Shown: positions 26,607 through 35,261, counted from the first letter of the stretch. The stretch is 64,000 nucleotides of DNA from Burkholderia pseudomultivorans (GCF_001718415.1 NZ_CP013378.1:3968001-4032000), one strand, 5' to 3'. A program made the numbers and translations. The notes: generated from the letters alone by a model not told the origin.

Positions 26607-27944
26607 TCAGGACTCGACGTCCTCAAGACTGAAAATTTCCGTCTGATCGTTGTACGAGAAAATCTCGCCATAACGACCCCAGTCGATCACCGCGTCAAGC
26701 GTCTCCTCGGCCGCGCCGTCCGACAGGAAATCCTCCAGTTCCTGCTCGAAGCGCACGCGCGGCGCACGATGCCCCGGCCGCTCGTTCAGCACCTTCTTGA
26801 TCCGCGCGGCCAGCGGCACGTGCTTCAGCAGGTGATCGGCGAACATCAGCTTGCGCTCCTGCGTGCCGAATTCCGCGAACACGCGCCCCGGCGGCGTCAG
26901 GAACACGTCCCCTTCCCGCACGTCGGCAAAACCGAGGTATTGCAGCACTTCCGCGATCGGGAACAGGTCGTCGACCTCAAGATGCAGCGACCGCGCGATT
27001 TCCGGCATGTCCGCGCGGCCGTGGTACGGCGCCATCGCAAGCGTCTCGATCAGGCCGGCCATCAGGTTGGTCGACACCTGCGGCAGCCAGCTGCCGAGTT
27101 CGAGCCCCTTCTTCGTCGCCTCGCCGGTCTGGCGGGCCGTCATCTTCGCGTAGATGTCGTCGACCAGCTTGCGGAACGCCGGATCCAGCCGGTTGCGCGG
27201 ATGCTTGAACGGCACCTTGATCTCGGCGATCACGCGCCCCGGGTTCGACGACAGCACGAGGATCCGGTCGCACATGAACACCGCTTCCTCGATGTTGTGC
27301 GTGACGATCAGCACCGACTTGATCGGCATGCGGCCCTGCGTCCACAGGTCGAGCAGGTCGGTACGCAGCGTCTCGGCCGTCAGCACGTCGAGAGCGGAGA
27401 ATGGCTCGTCCATCAGCAGGATCGTCGGATCGACGACCAGCGCGCGCGCAAAGCCCACGCGCTGCCGCATCCCGCCCGACAGCTCGCGCGGATACGCGTT
27501 CTCGAAACCGTCGAGACCGATCAGGTCGATCGCGGCCAGCGCGCGCTCGCGCCGCTCGCGCGCGCCGACGCCGAGCGCCTCGAGGCCGGCTTCCACGTTC
27601 TGCAGCACGGTCAGCCACGGAAACAGCGCGAAGGTCTGGAACACCATCGCGACGCCTTCGGCGGGACCGGTCAGCGGCTTGCCGAGATAGGTCACTTCAC
27701 CGCCGGTCGGCTCGATCAGCCCGGCGATGATCCGCAGCAGCGTCGACTTGCCGGAACCGGAACGGCCGAGCAGCCCGACGATCTCGCCTTCGCGCAGCGA
27801 CAGATTCGCATCGTCGAGCACCAGCAGCTCGCCTTGCGTCTTGTTGAAGCCGCGGCAGACGTGGTCGACGCGCAGGATTTCCTCGCCGAGGCGCGGCGGC
27901 TGCGGAGTCTGGACGGGGGCGTTTACAGCATTCGGATTGTGCAT
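26607..27944 (-). CDS. ABC importer ATPase (taurine/nitrate type) with C-terminal AAA-associated domain
   Basis: The 445-residue protein has an N-terminal ABC domain: Walker A GRSGSGKST (60-68), Q-loop VFQTFALFPWLTV, signature ELSGGMRQRVGFARAL and Walker B ILLMDEPFSALD. The rest, from about residue 275, is an AAA-associated domain found in some nitrate/sulfonate/taurine importers, with a winged-helix-like region FPIAEVLQYLGFADVREGDVFLTPPG. It is longer than ordinary SsuB/TauB proteins by this domain. It lies 22 bp after the fused permease, forming a two-gene importer. No substrate-binding protein is adjacent. Confidence 0.9.
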   Translation of the reverse strand: MHNPNAVNAPVQTPQPPRLGEEILRVDHVCRGFNKTQGELLVLDDANLSLREGEIVGLLGRSGSGKSTLLRIIAGLIEPTGGEVTYLGKPLTGPAEGVAMVFQTFALFPWLTVLQNVEAGLEALGVGARERRERALAAIDLIGLDGFENAYPRELSGGMRQRVGFARALVVDPTILLMDEPFSALDVLTAETLRTDLLDLWTQGRMPIKSVLIVTHNIEEAVFMCDRILVLSSNPGRVIAEIKVPFKHPRNRLDPAFRKLVDDIYAKMTARQTGEATKKGLELGSWLPQVSTNLMAGLIETLAMAPYHGRADMPEIARSLHLEVDDLFPIAEVLQYLGFADVREGDVFLTPPGRVFAEFGTQERKLMFADHLLKHVPLAARIKKVLNERPGHRAPRVRFEQELEDFLSDGAAEETLDAVIDWGRYGEIFSYNDQTEIFSLEDVES

Positions 27945-27966
27945 CGCGTTTCGCTCTCAATCAGTC

Positions 27967-29724
27967 TCAGTCGAGCCGCAGCTTCGCTTCCGCAAAGGCA
28001 TACAGCGGGCGCCACAGCAGGCGGTTGAACAGGGTGACGAACAGGGACATCACGGCGATGCCCAGGATGATCTTCGGAAAATCGCCGTCGGCGGTCGTCT
28101 GCGCGATATAGGCGCCGAGCCCGTGCGCCTCGATCCGGGTCGAGCCCCACTGCACGGCTTCGGACACGATGCTGGCGTTCCATGCACCGCCCGACGCGGT
28201 GATCGCGCCCGTCACGTAGTACGGGAAGATGCCCGGCAGGATCGCCTGCCGCCACCACTGCCAGCCGCGGATGCGGAAGTTCGTCGCCGCCTCGCGGTAG
28301 TCGTTCGGGTAGGACGTCGCGCCGGCAATCACGTTGAACAGGATATACCACTGCGTGCCGAGCACGATCAGCGGCGACAGCCAGATATCGGCGTTCAGGT
28401 GGAAGCGCGCGATCACGATCACGAACACCGGGAACAGCAGGTTCGCCGGGAATGCGGCAAGAAACTGCGCGAGCGGCTGCAGCTTCTCGGCGAGCGCCGG
28501 GCGCAGCCCGATCCACACGCCGACCGGCACCCAGATCACCGATGCGATCGCGATCAGCACCACCACGCGCAGCAGCGTGATGAGCCCGAGCACCAGCACG
28601 TGGCCGACCTCGGCCATCGTCACGCCGGTCGACACGAAGCTGAACACGCGCCACACGATATACGCGGTGCCGATCAGCACGAGCGTCGCCCACACGATGT
28701 CGACCGTGCGCGACGCCTTCTTCTCGACTTTCGGCAGCGTGAAGCGCATCGCGCCCGACAGCGGCAGGCGCAGCGGAATCCGCGCGGCCTTCGCGAAGAA
28801 CCAGCCGGCCGGCACCAGCAGTTGATGAATCAGCCGCGTGCGGCGCACGAGGTCGAGCAGCCACGATTGCGGCGCGTCGCCCGACGCGGTGTTCTCCATC
28901 CGGAACTTGTCGGCCCACGCGATCAGCGGGCGGAACAGCAGCTGGTCGTACGCGAGGATCACGACCGTCATCGTCAGGATCACCCAGCCGATCGCGCCGA
29001 GGTTCTTGTCGGTGATCGCCTGCGCGAGATACGCGCCGATGCCCGGCAGCGTGATCGTCTGGTTGCCGACCGTGATCGCTTCCGACGCGACCACGAAGAA
29101 CCAGCCGCCCGACATCGACATCATCATGTTCCAGATCAGCCCCGGCATCGAGAACGGCACCTCGAGCTTCCAGAAGCGCTGCCATGATGTCAGGTGGAAG
29201 CCGCGCGACACTTCGTCGAGATCGCGCGGCACCGTGCGCAGCGACTGGTAGAAACTGAACGTCATGTTCCACGCCTGGCTCGTGAAGATCGCGAAGATCG
29301 CCGCGAGCTCGGCGCCGAGCACGCGGCTCGGGAACAGCGCGAGGAAGAACGTGACCGTAAACGAGATGAAGCCGAGCACCGGCACCGACTGCAGGATGTC
29401 GAGGATCGGGATCAGCACCATCCCCGCGCGGCGGCTCTTTGCGGCAAGCGTGCCGTAGATCAGCGTGAACGCGAGCGACGCGACCATCGCCGCGAGCATC
29501 CGCAGCGTCGTGCGCAGCGCGTATTCGGGCAGGTTCGACGGGTCGAGCGAGATCTTCTGCGTCTGCAGCGTCCCGATCGGCGCCATCGTCTCGTGGAAGC
29601 CGACGACGGCCATCGCGATCAGGCAGATGATCAGCGGAAACGCAATGAAGTCCCACCGGTTCGGCAGGACGCGCCACGCGGACGCATTGGCGGTCCGGTT
29701 CGGATTGAAGAATCCGACGTCCAT
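27967..29724 (-). CDS. Fused double-permease of a taurine/nitrate-type ABC importer
   Basis: The 585-residue membrane protein contains two binding-protein-dependent permease domains in one chain, at about residues 70-275 and 370-570. Each has an EAA-type loop: DEVSRGFHLTSWQRFWKLEVPFSMPGL in the first and REAATNFRIRGWQWWRQAILPGIFPYY in the second. The fusion lets one polypeptide replace the usual homodimer. It is co-transcribed with the ATPase. GGGAGGG precedes the ATG at 29724. Substrate is not deducible, and the solute-binding protein must be encoded elsewhere. Confidence 0.9.
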   Translation of the reverse strand: MDVGFFNPNRTANASAWRVLPNRWDFIAFPLIICLIAMAVVGFHETMAPIGTLQTQKISLDPSNLPEYALRTTLRMLAAMVASLAFTLIYGTLAAKSRRAGMVLIPILDILQSVPVLGFISFTVTFFLALFPSRVLGAELAAIFAIFTSQAWNMTFSFYQSLRTVPRDLDEVSRGFHLTSWQRFWKLEVPFSMPGLIWNMMMSMSGGWFFVVASEAITVGNQTITLPGIGAYLAQAITDKNLGAIGWVILTMTVVILAYDQLLFRPLIAWADKFRMENTASGDAPQSWLLDLVRRTRLIHQLLVPAGWFFAKAARIPLRLPLSGAMRFTLPKVEKKASRTVDIVWATLVLIGTAYIVWRVFSFVSTGVTMAEVGHVLVLGLITLLRVVVLIAIASVIWVPVGVWIGLRPALAEKLQPLAQFLAAFPANLLFPVFVIVIARFHLNADIWLSPLIVLGTQWYILFNVIAGATSYPNDYREAATNFRIRGWQWWRQAILPGIFPYYVTGAITASGGAWNASIVSEAVQWGSTRIEAHGLGAYIAQTTADGDFPKIILGIAVMSLFVTLFNRLLWRPLYAFAEAKLRLD

Positions 29725-30250
29725 CAGGCGCCCTCCCCGGTAAGGCCGAACGAAGCCGGCAGACGATGTTGATTCATGGCAAAGCGCTCGGGCGCGGTAA
29801 TTCGGTTGACTCACGATTTCACGCTGGCGCGCCGCGCCGTGCGTGCATGCGCTGCCCCGGCCGAGTCGGCCCGCGACGGCACGACACTACACCAACCTGT
29901 ATGTCAGGTCCAACCGTCTGGAGGCGGCGCGGCGGTCGCGGCCGCGTGCACGGAGCGTGCCCGACACGCGGCGGGCCGACGCTCGCACGGGGCGAAGCAG
30001 CCCGGCCGCCGTGTTGCGGCCGGCGCGCAGGCCCGAATTATGCCGTGATCCGGCCCGGCCGGGAACCCGCCGGCCGCATGCGGACACAAACCGTGTCGCG
30101 CGTCAGCAGACGGACACAGCGAAGCGGGTATGATCGGGGTTGGCCCTCGGGGTCTGCCGACACGGGAACGCGCGGGCGAACGCCCGCAGTCGCACGCGGA
30201 GCACGACGTCGGCAGGCGCCGGGGATCGATCGACGAGCGGGAGGAAGGGA
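29725..30250. other. Long spacer between the ABC importer and the small Cas2-like gene
   Basis: This 526-base GC-rich divergent spacer should carry the importer promoter on the minus strand and the promoter of the 30251 gene on the plus strand. The only distinct element I see is a short dyad, ACCTG-TATGT-CAGGT, at 29895-29909, a possible regulator site. Open frames here are shadows without domains. Confidence 0.5.
29895..29909. promoter_or_regulatory. Dyad ACCTG-TATGT-CAGGT, possible operator of the ABC importer
   Basis: A perfect 5-bp inverted repeat with a 5-nt spacer lies 171 bases before the permease start. It resembles operator half-sites of GntR/FadR-type regulators only loosely. Confidence 0.25.
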
Positions 30251-30514
30251 ATGGCAGGAAACTTGGTGATCGTCTGTCGCGATCAGGATGCCGACGCGTT
30301 CTACGAGCTGATGCAGGAATACGGGTCGTTCCAGACGCGGCTGTCGTCGACGACGTGGTACCTGAACATGAACGTCGTGCCGGAATCGTTGCAGGAGGAA
30401 ATCCTGGAGCGCCTCGGCCGGTATACGACCGTCTATATCTTCGAGGCCACGAGCGTGACCTACAACACCGTCGACAGCAACGCCGCGGAGACGCTCGGCA
30501 CGCTGTTCGAGTGA
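30251..30514 (+). CDS. Small protein with predicted Cas2/SinR-like ferredoxin fold, function unknown
   Basis: The 87-residue protein starts MAGNLVIVCRDQDADAF after a strong GAGGAAGGGA ribosome site. By eye its secondary structure reads beta (NLVIVCR), alpha (DAFYELMQEYG), beta (TRLSSTTWYLNMNV), alpha (LQEEILERLGR), beta (TVYIFEATSVTYN). That is the order of a ferredoxin-like fold, with the tryptophan-containing second strand often seen in SinR/VapD/Cas2-like proteins. This is inference from pattern, not a proven match. There is no CRISPR array or cas gene nearby. It converges on the EnvZ-like kinase. Confidence 0.75.
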   Translation: MAGNLVIVCRDQDADAFYELMQEYGSFQTRLSSTTWYLNMNVVPESLQEEILERLGRYTTVYIFEATSVTYNTVDSNAAETLGTLFE

Positions 30515-30556
30515 CGCCGCGCGGCGCGGCGGCCGCCCTGGCGCCGCCGGCGCCGC

Positions 30557-31873
30557 TTATGCGGCCTGCGGGTGCGGTTCGCCCTTCGGCACGACGTCGA
30601 ACGGGAATGTCATCGCGACGCGCAGCCCGCCTTCGGGGCGGTTGCCGATCTCGCACGTCCCGCCCAGCCTGAGCACCAGCCGCTCGACGATCGCGAGCCC
30701 GAGCCCGCTGTGCCCGTTGCCGCCGCGCGCCGGATCGAGGCGCACGAACGGCCGCGTCGCGGCCGCGAGGTCGCGCGGCGCGATCCCGCTGCCGTGATCG
30801 CTGACCGCCAGCACATAGCCGGCCGGCGTGCGCGCCGTCTCGACGAGCACGGGCGGCGCGCCGTATGCATGGGCGTTGTCGAGCAGGTTCGACAGGATCC
30901 GGTCGAGCGTCGCGGTCGGCAGGCAGAAGCCCGGGTCGGCCATGAGGCGCGTCTGGACCGTCGGCGCATTCGGTGCGACCGCGCGATAGGTGCGCGCGAT
31001 CCGCTCGCAGGCCTGGTCGACCGGCACCGGCTCGCTGCGATCGGCCCCGCCGTGCGCGAACACGAGGAACTGGTCGACGATATGCGACATCGAGTCGACG
31101 TCGCGCACCACGCCGTCGCGCAGCCGCGCGTCCTCCATCATCTCCGCGCGCAGGCGCATCCGCGCAAGCGGCGTGCGCAGGTCGTGCGCGACGCCCGCCA
31201 GCATCACCGCCCGGTCGCTCTCGGCCTGCGACACCTGTTCCACCATCTGGTTGAAGCCGTGCGTGAGCTGGCGCAGCTCGCGCGGGCCGCGCTCGCGCAG
31301 CGGCGGCACCGGCTGCCCGCGGCCGAAGCGCGCGACCGCGCGCGCCAGCGAGCGCAGCGGCTGCTGCAGCTGCCACGCGGCGAACAGCGCGGCGATCACG
31401 CCCGCCGAGAAGATCGTGCCGAGCCACAGCAGCATCCGGTCGATCGAGCGCGGCGGCCGCAGCGGCTGCACCGGCACGACGATCCAGTTGCGGTCGGACG
31501 GCTCCTTGACCCACAGCACGGGCGGACGCCCCGGCGCGCCGATCTCGACGCGCGTGCCGGGCGGCATGCGCTCGGTCACGTCGTCGCGAAAGCGCTTGAG
31601 CGCGGGCGGCAGGTTTGCGTCGTCGCCCTTCGGCACGTCCGCGCTGCCCGGCGTCACCAGGCGCACGCGCGACGGCAGCGGCTGGTCGGGCGTGCGCGCG
31701 ACGTGCTGGCGCACCGCATCGACCAGGAACGCGGCCTCCTCGACCGCGTAGCGCGTCTGCATCTGGTTGCGCTCGAGCCGCATCGCGAAAAACCACGCGA
31801 AATGCGACAGGAGCAGCACGCCGACGACGAGCAGCGCGAGCCGCCCGAACAGCGAATCAATGGGTTTGCGCAT
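30557..31873 (-). CDS. EnvZ-type sensor histidine kinase
   Basis: The 438-residue kinase has two membrane helices (about residues 11-30 and 148-168) flanking a periplasmic sensor of about 115 residues, then a HAMP linker. The H-box AGVAHDLRTPLARMRLRAEM has phospho-acceptor His230. The ATPase domain has NLLDNAHAYG (N box), SDHGSGIAP (G1) and HSGLGLAIVERL (G2). The H-box sequence is closest to EnvZ. It overlaps the regulator gene by 17 bp and is co-expressed with it. The divergent Spy/CpxP-like gene suggests an envelope-stress signal; the ligand is unknown. Confidence 0.9.
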   Translation of the reverse strand: MRKPIDSLFGRLALLVVGVLLLSHFAWFFAMRLERNQMQTRYAVEEAAFLVDAVRQHVARTPDQPLPSRVRLVTPGSADVPKGDDANLPPALKRFRDDVTERMPPGTRVEIGAPGRPPVLWVKEPSDRNWIVVPVQPLRPPRSIDRMLLWLGTIFSAGVIAALFAAWQLQQPLRSLARAVARFGRGQPVPPLRERGPRELRQLTHGFNQMVEQVSQAESDRAVMLAGVAHDLRTPLARMRLRAEMMEDARLRDGVVRDVDSMSHIVDQFLVFAHGGADRSEPVPVDQACERIARTYRAVAPNAPTVQTRLMADPGFCLPTATLDRILSNLLDNAHAYGAPPVLVETARTPAGYVLAVSDHGSGIAPRDLAAATRPFVRLDPARGGNGHSGLGLAIVERLVLRLGGTCEIGNRPEGGLRVAMTFPFDVVPKGEPHPQAA

Positions 31874-32582
31874 GGGCCTCGCCGTCGGGCACGAACACGT
31901 AGCCGCGCCCGCGCACCGTCTGGATGAAGCGCGGCGTCGACGGATCCGTCTCGAGGATGCGGCGCAGGCGCCACACCTGGACGTCGATGCCGCGGTCGGT
32001 GCCGTCGTACTCGGGCCCGTGCAGCAGCTCGAGCAGCCGCTCGCGCGTGAGCGTGCGCAGCGCGTGGTTCACGAAGATCTTCAGCAGCGCGAATTCGCTG
32101 CTCGACAGCGTCGCCGGCTTGCCGTCGACCGACAGCGTGCGCGCCTGGAAATCGAGCACGAAGCGGCCGAACGCGAACGGCTCGCGCTGCTCGGGCGCGG
32201 CCGCCGACGGCGTCGCGCGGCGGCGGCGCAGCACGGCCTGCACGCGCGCGAGCAGTTCGCGCGGGTTGAACGGCTTGCCGAGGTAGTCGTCCGCGCCGAG
32301 CTCGAGCCCGACGATGCGGTCGACGTCGTCCGCGCGCGCGGTCAGCATGATCACGGGGATGTCGTCGCCCGCCGCGCGCAGCTGGCGCAGCGCGGTGAGG
32401 CCGTCCACGCCCGGCATCATCAGGTCCAGCACGATCAGGTCGGGGCGCTCGCGCTCGAGTCGCTTCTCGAGCGTGGCCGCGTCGTGCAGCACGGATACCT
32501 CCATCCCCTGGCGCACGAGATAGTCGCGCAGCAGGTCGCGGAGTTCTTGGTCGTCGTCGACGATGAGGATCTGGGTAGTCAT
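31857..32582 (-). CDS. OmpR-type response regulator
   Basis: The 241-residue protein has a receiver domain with acidic DDD at 9-11, phospho-acceptor Asp53 (VLDLMMPG) and the KPF lysine in DDYLGKPFNPRELLARV. Its winged-helix effector domain includes SSSEFALLKIFVNH, GIDVQVWRLRRILETDPSTPRFIQTVRGRGYVFVPDGE. Both domains resemble OmpR closely, down to the PRYIQTVWGLGYVFVPDG-like ending. It is the first gene of the pair with the EnvZ-like kinase. OmpR-type direct repeats lie 56-103 bases upstream, suggesting autoregulation and control of the divergent gene. Confidence 0.92.
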   Translation of the reverse strand: MTTQILIVDDDQELRDLLRDYLVRQGMEVSVLHDAATLEKRLERERPDLIVLDLMMPGVDGLTALRQLRAAGDDIPVIMLTARADDVDRIVGLELGADDYLGKPFNPRELLARVQAVLRRRRATPSAAAPEQREPFAFGRFVLDFQARTLSVDGKPATLSSSEFALLKIFVNHALRTLTRERLLELLHGPEYDGTDRGIDVQVWRLRRILETDPSTPRFIQTVRGRGYVFVPDGEAHAQTH

Positions 32583-32637
32583 GGCTTGAAGTTTACCGCG
32601 CGCAGGCGGCCTCGAAGAACGAAACAAAGGGACGAAA

Positions 32638-32685
32638 GGGTTACTGCGGGTTACCGCGCAAGGGAACTGTAATGCACCGTAACCC
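32638..32685. promoter_or_regulatory. OmpR/CpxR-type direct repeats in the regulator/Spy divergent promoter
   Basis: GGGTTAC occurs at 32638-32644 and again at 32648-32654, a 10-bp step. On the opposite strand a second pair with the same step, GGGTTAC and GCATTAC, lies within 32669-32685. Each pair reads GTTAC-N5-GTTAC or nearly so, close to the known OmpR consensus. Read in reverse it is GTAAC-N5-GTAAC, also like a CpxR box. Confidence 0.7.
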
Positions 32686-32807
32686 GGCTGCCGCCCCGCG
32701 TAACACCGGCCGGTGCGCCCGCCGCTAACCTGCGTCTTACCGGATGCGGCAACCGGCTCGCCCGGCCGCCGCATCGCCGGACCCTTTGGATACAAGGAGT
32801 TTCTGAA

Positions 32808-33362
32808 ATGTATAAGAAGACTTCCCGCGTGGCCATCGCTGCCGCCGCCGTGCTCGCCCTCGCTTTCGGTACCGCCCATGCCGCCCAGCCCGACGGCCCG
32901 CCGCCGGGCGGCCCCGGCATGCATCACATGCACGGCGACCACGGCGGCCCGTTCGGCGTGATGCTGAAGCTGCACGACCAGCTGAAGCTCAACGCGTCGC
33001 AGGAACAGCAGTGGCAGACCGCGCTCAACACGATGAAGCAGAATCGTGAAGCGATGCGCAAGAGCCACGAGCAGATGCGCGAGCAGTTCAAGGCGCAGCA
33101 GAACCAGCCGATCCTCGACCTGAGCGCGATGCAGGCCGCGCATCAGCAGGCCGAGCAGCAGAACGCGCAGCTGCGCCAGCAGACCTCGGCCGCATGGCTC
33201 GCGTTCTACAACGGCCTGAACGACCAGCAGAAGACCACCGTCAGCACGGCGCTCAAGCAGCAGTTCGCGCGGATGGAGCAGCGTCACGAGAAGATGAAGG
33301 AACGCTGGCAGCAGCACCGCCAGGCGAAGGCGGCCAACGCGGCCTCGGCGCCGGCGCAGTAA
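32808..33362 (+). CDS. Spy/CpxP-like periplasmic chaperone
   Basis: The 184-residue precursor has a signal peptide (cleavage likely after AHA, near residue 25) and a histidine/glycine-rich segment. It is then almost entirely helical and glutamine-rich. LNASQEQQWQTALN and LNDQQKTTVSTAL match the LTxxQ-type repeats of Spy/CpxP proteins. Such proteins form cradle-shaped dimers that protect or sense misfolded periplasmic proteins. It is divergent from the OmpR/EnvZ-type pair across the direct repeats, and is probably its target or its feedback partner. Confidence 0.85.
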   Translation: MYKKTSRVAIAAAAVLALAFGTAHAAQPDGPPPGGPGMHHMHGDHGGPFGVMLKLHDQLKLNASQEQQWQTALNTMKQNREAMRKSHEQMREQFKAQQNQPILDLSAMQAAHQQAEQQNAQLRQQTSAAWLAFYNGLNDQQKTTVSTALKQQFARMEQRHEKMKERWQQHRQAKAANAASAPAQ

Positions 33363-33397
33363 GCCGGCAGGCCGCCGCCCCCCGCGGCGGCACATAG

Positions 33398-33432
33398 GGG
33401 ACGCGGGCGCCCGGCCCGCGTCCCCTTTTTTA
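33398..33432 (+). terminator. Rho-independent terminator of the Spy-like gene
   Basis: GGGGACGCGGGC (33398-33409) and GCCCGCGTCCCC (33415-33426) form a perfect 12-bp stem with a 5-nt loop, followed by six T. It also closes the convergent pirin gene region. Confidence 0.93.
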
Positions 33433-33434
33433 TT

Positions 33435-34127
33435 TCACGCGACGTCGAGCAGCAGCACGTCGGCCGCGCGGCCGTTCGACAGCGCGATCGCGTCCACGCC
33501 GCCGATGCGCGCGCCGTCGCCCGCGGCCAGCGCGTGGCCATTGATCTCCACGTCGCCGCTCACGACATGCGCGTACACCCGGCGACCGGCCGGCACCGCG
33601 TACACCGCCCGCTCGTCCCCGTCGATCAGCGCCGCGAAGATCGACGCGTCCGCATGCACGCGCAGCGAGCCTTCGCCGCCGTCCGGCGACGCGACCACGC
33701 GCAGCCGGCCGCGCCGCTCGTCGTCGGCGAAGCGCCGCTCCACGTAGCCGGGCTGCGCGCCGGGCCCGGCCGGCGCGAGCCGGAAGCGCAGCAGCCGCAG
33801 CGGCCGGTCGCGCGACGCGTTGGTCTCGCTCAGCATGATGCCCGTGCCGGCGCTGGTGCGCTGCAGGCCGCCCGCGCGCACGATCGCGCCGCTGCCGAGG
33901 CTGTCGCGGTACGCGAGCGCGCCGTCGAGCACGAACGTGACGATCTCCACGTCGCGGTAGGGCTGCATGCCGAACCCGCGGGTCGGCGCGAGACACTCCT
34001 CGGTCAGCTCGCGCAGCGCGCCGAACGCCGACGGCGCGCCGCCGGCCGCGCACGGCAGGCTGTGACGGGATTCGTGCCAGCCCTGGCTGCGCTGGTCGCG
34101 ATCGACGGCGCGGCGAATCTGGAACAT
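33435..34127 (-). CDS. Pirin-family bicupin with degenerate metal site
   Basis: The 230-residue protein aligns with the short pirins (YhhW-like). Core motifs are RDVEIVTFVLDGALAYRDSLGSG and GLQRTSAGTGIMLSETN. In active pirins the metal is held by His-x-His in the first motif and His-x-Glu in the second. Here those positions are Gln55, Tyr57, Leu99 and Glu101, so three of four ligands are replaced. A quercetinase-like dioxygenase role is therefore unlikely; it may be a redox-insensitive structural or regulatory pirin. GGAG precedes the ATG at 34127. No transcription partner is adjacent. Confidence 0.83.
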   Translation of the reverse strand: MFQIRRAVDRDQRSQGWHESRHSLPCAAGGAPSAFGALRELTEECLAPTRGFGMQPYRDVEIVTFVLDGALAYRDSLGSGAIVRAGGLQRTSAGTGIMLSETNASRDRPLRLLRFRLAPAGPGAQPGYVERRFADDERRGRLRVVASPDGGEGSLRVHADASIFAALIDGDERAVYAVPAGRRVYAHVVSGDVEINGHALAAGDGARIGGVDAIALSNGRAADVLLLDVA

Positions 34128-34484
34128 GGTGACACTCCGTAATACGTGTTGTTCTGGATGTGCCGCCACTGTAGAAGCGCGCCGATGTCGCAGCAATCCG
34201 CGCGCACGCACCGCATCGTTGCACCCACGCACGCAATCGCCGCAATACTCGTTGCGAATACGTCGATTGCCGCAACAGCCGCACCGAAGAATCGATCGGT
34301 TGCGCCGGATTGCCGTTTTCCGGGTATCGCGTTCGGGTAAAATACCGCCCTTTTGGCGTCCGCCGATCCGGCGGCCGTCGTCGCCAGAACGCCTAGCCGC
34401 GAATTTTGGCCGTCTAGAATACGCCGCGACGCCCGGCCCGACCGGCCGCGAGCGTCCCGGAAAGTCAGCAACAAAAGGATGGAA
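34128..34484. other. Spacer between pirin and amino-acid-binding protein genes
   Basis: This 357-base divergent spacer should contain both promoters. I see imperfect repeats of TTGC/GCAA around 34219-34280 but no clear operator, terminator or RNA gene. Confidence 0.5.
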
Positions 34485-35261
34485 ATGAAGAAGGCCGCCC
34501 TGTGCGCCGCCCTTGCCCTTGTGGCGGGCAGCGCCTTCGCGAAGGAGTGGAAGACCGTGCGGATCGGCGTCGATGCCAGCTACCCGCCGTTCGAGTCGAC
34601 CGCGCCGAGCGGCGAGATCGTCGGTTTCGACGTCGATCTCACCAAGGAAATCTGCAAGCGGATCGACGTGAAATGCGTGTGGGTGGCGCAGGACCTCGAC
34701 GGGATCATCCCGGCGCTCAAGGCGAAGAAGTACGACATCATCGTGTCGTCGCTGACCGTCACGGACAAGCGCCGCGAGCAGATCGACTTCTCCGACAAGG
34801 TGTACGACGCGCCCGCGCGGATGATCGCGAAGGCCGGTTCGCCGTTGCTGCCGACGGTCGCGTCGCTGAAGGGCAAGCGCGTCGGCGTCGAGCAGGGCTC
34901 CACGCAGGAAAGCTACGCCAAGGCGTACTGGGAACCGGCGGGCGTGACGGTCATTCCGTACCAGAACCAGGACCAGGTCTATACCGATCTCGGCTCGGGG
35001 CGCCTCGACGCGACGCTGCAGGACGAACTGCAGGCTGACTACGGCTTCCTGCGCACGCCGCGCGGCAAGGGCTTCGCGTTCGCGGGGCCGGAAGTGAAGG
35101 ATCCGAAGACGATCGGCGACGGCACCGCGATCGGCCTGCGCAAGGAAGATACCGACCTGAAGCTCAAGATCAACAAGGCGCTGGCCGACATGCACAAGGA
35201 CGGCACGTACGATCGTCTGTCGCACAAGTATTTCTCGTTCAGCGTCTACTCGGCGCGCTGA
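34485..35261 (+). CDS. hisJ: Periplasmic polar amino-acid-binding protein (HisJ/ArgT type)
   Basis: The 258-residue precursor has a signal peptide ending AFA (about residue 20) and a type II periplasmic-binding fold. Family motifs are VRIGVDASYPPFESTAPSGEIVGFDVDL, KYDIIVSSLTVTDKRREQIDFS and KRVGVEQGSTQESYA, typical of HisJ/LAO proteins. It delivers histidine, lysine, arginine or ornithine to the HisQMP permease encoded just downstream; which of these is not determined. The ATG at 34485 has AAAAGG upstream, and an in-frame ATG six bases earlier is possible. Two strong hairpins follow the gene. Confidence 0.9.
   Translation: MKKAALCAALALVAGSAFAKEWKTVRIGVDASYPPFESTAPSGEIVGFDVDLTKEICKRIDVKCVWVAQDLDGIIPALKAKKYDIIVSSLTVTDKRREQIDFSDKVYDAPARMIAKAGSPLLPTVASLKGKRVGVEQGSTQESYAKAYWEPAGVTVIPYQNQDQVYTDLGSGRLDATLQDELQADYGFLRTPRGKGFAFAGPEVKDPKTIGDGTAIGLRKEDTDLKLKINKALADMHKDGTYDRLSHKYFSFSVYSAR

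Noticed and set aside
26583..26612. Terminator CCTGAAG/CTTCAGG after the ABC ATPase
   Set aside because: The 7-bp stem has a 15-nt loop, overlaps the stop codon and lacks a T run, so it is not convincing.
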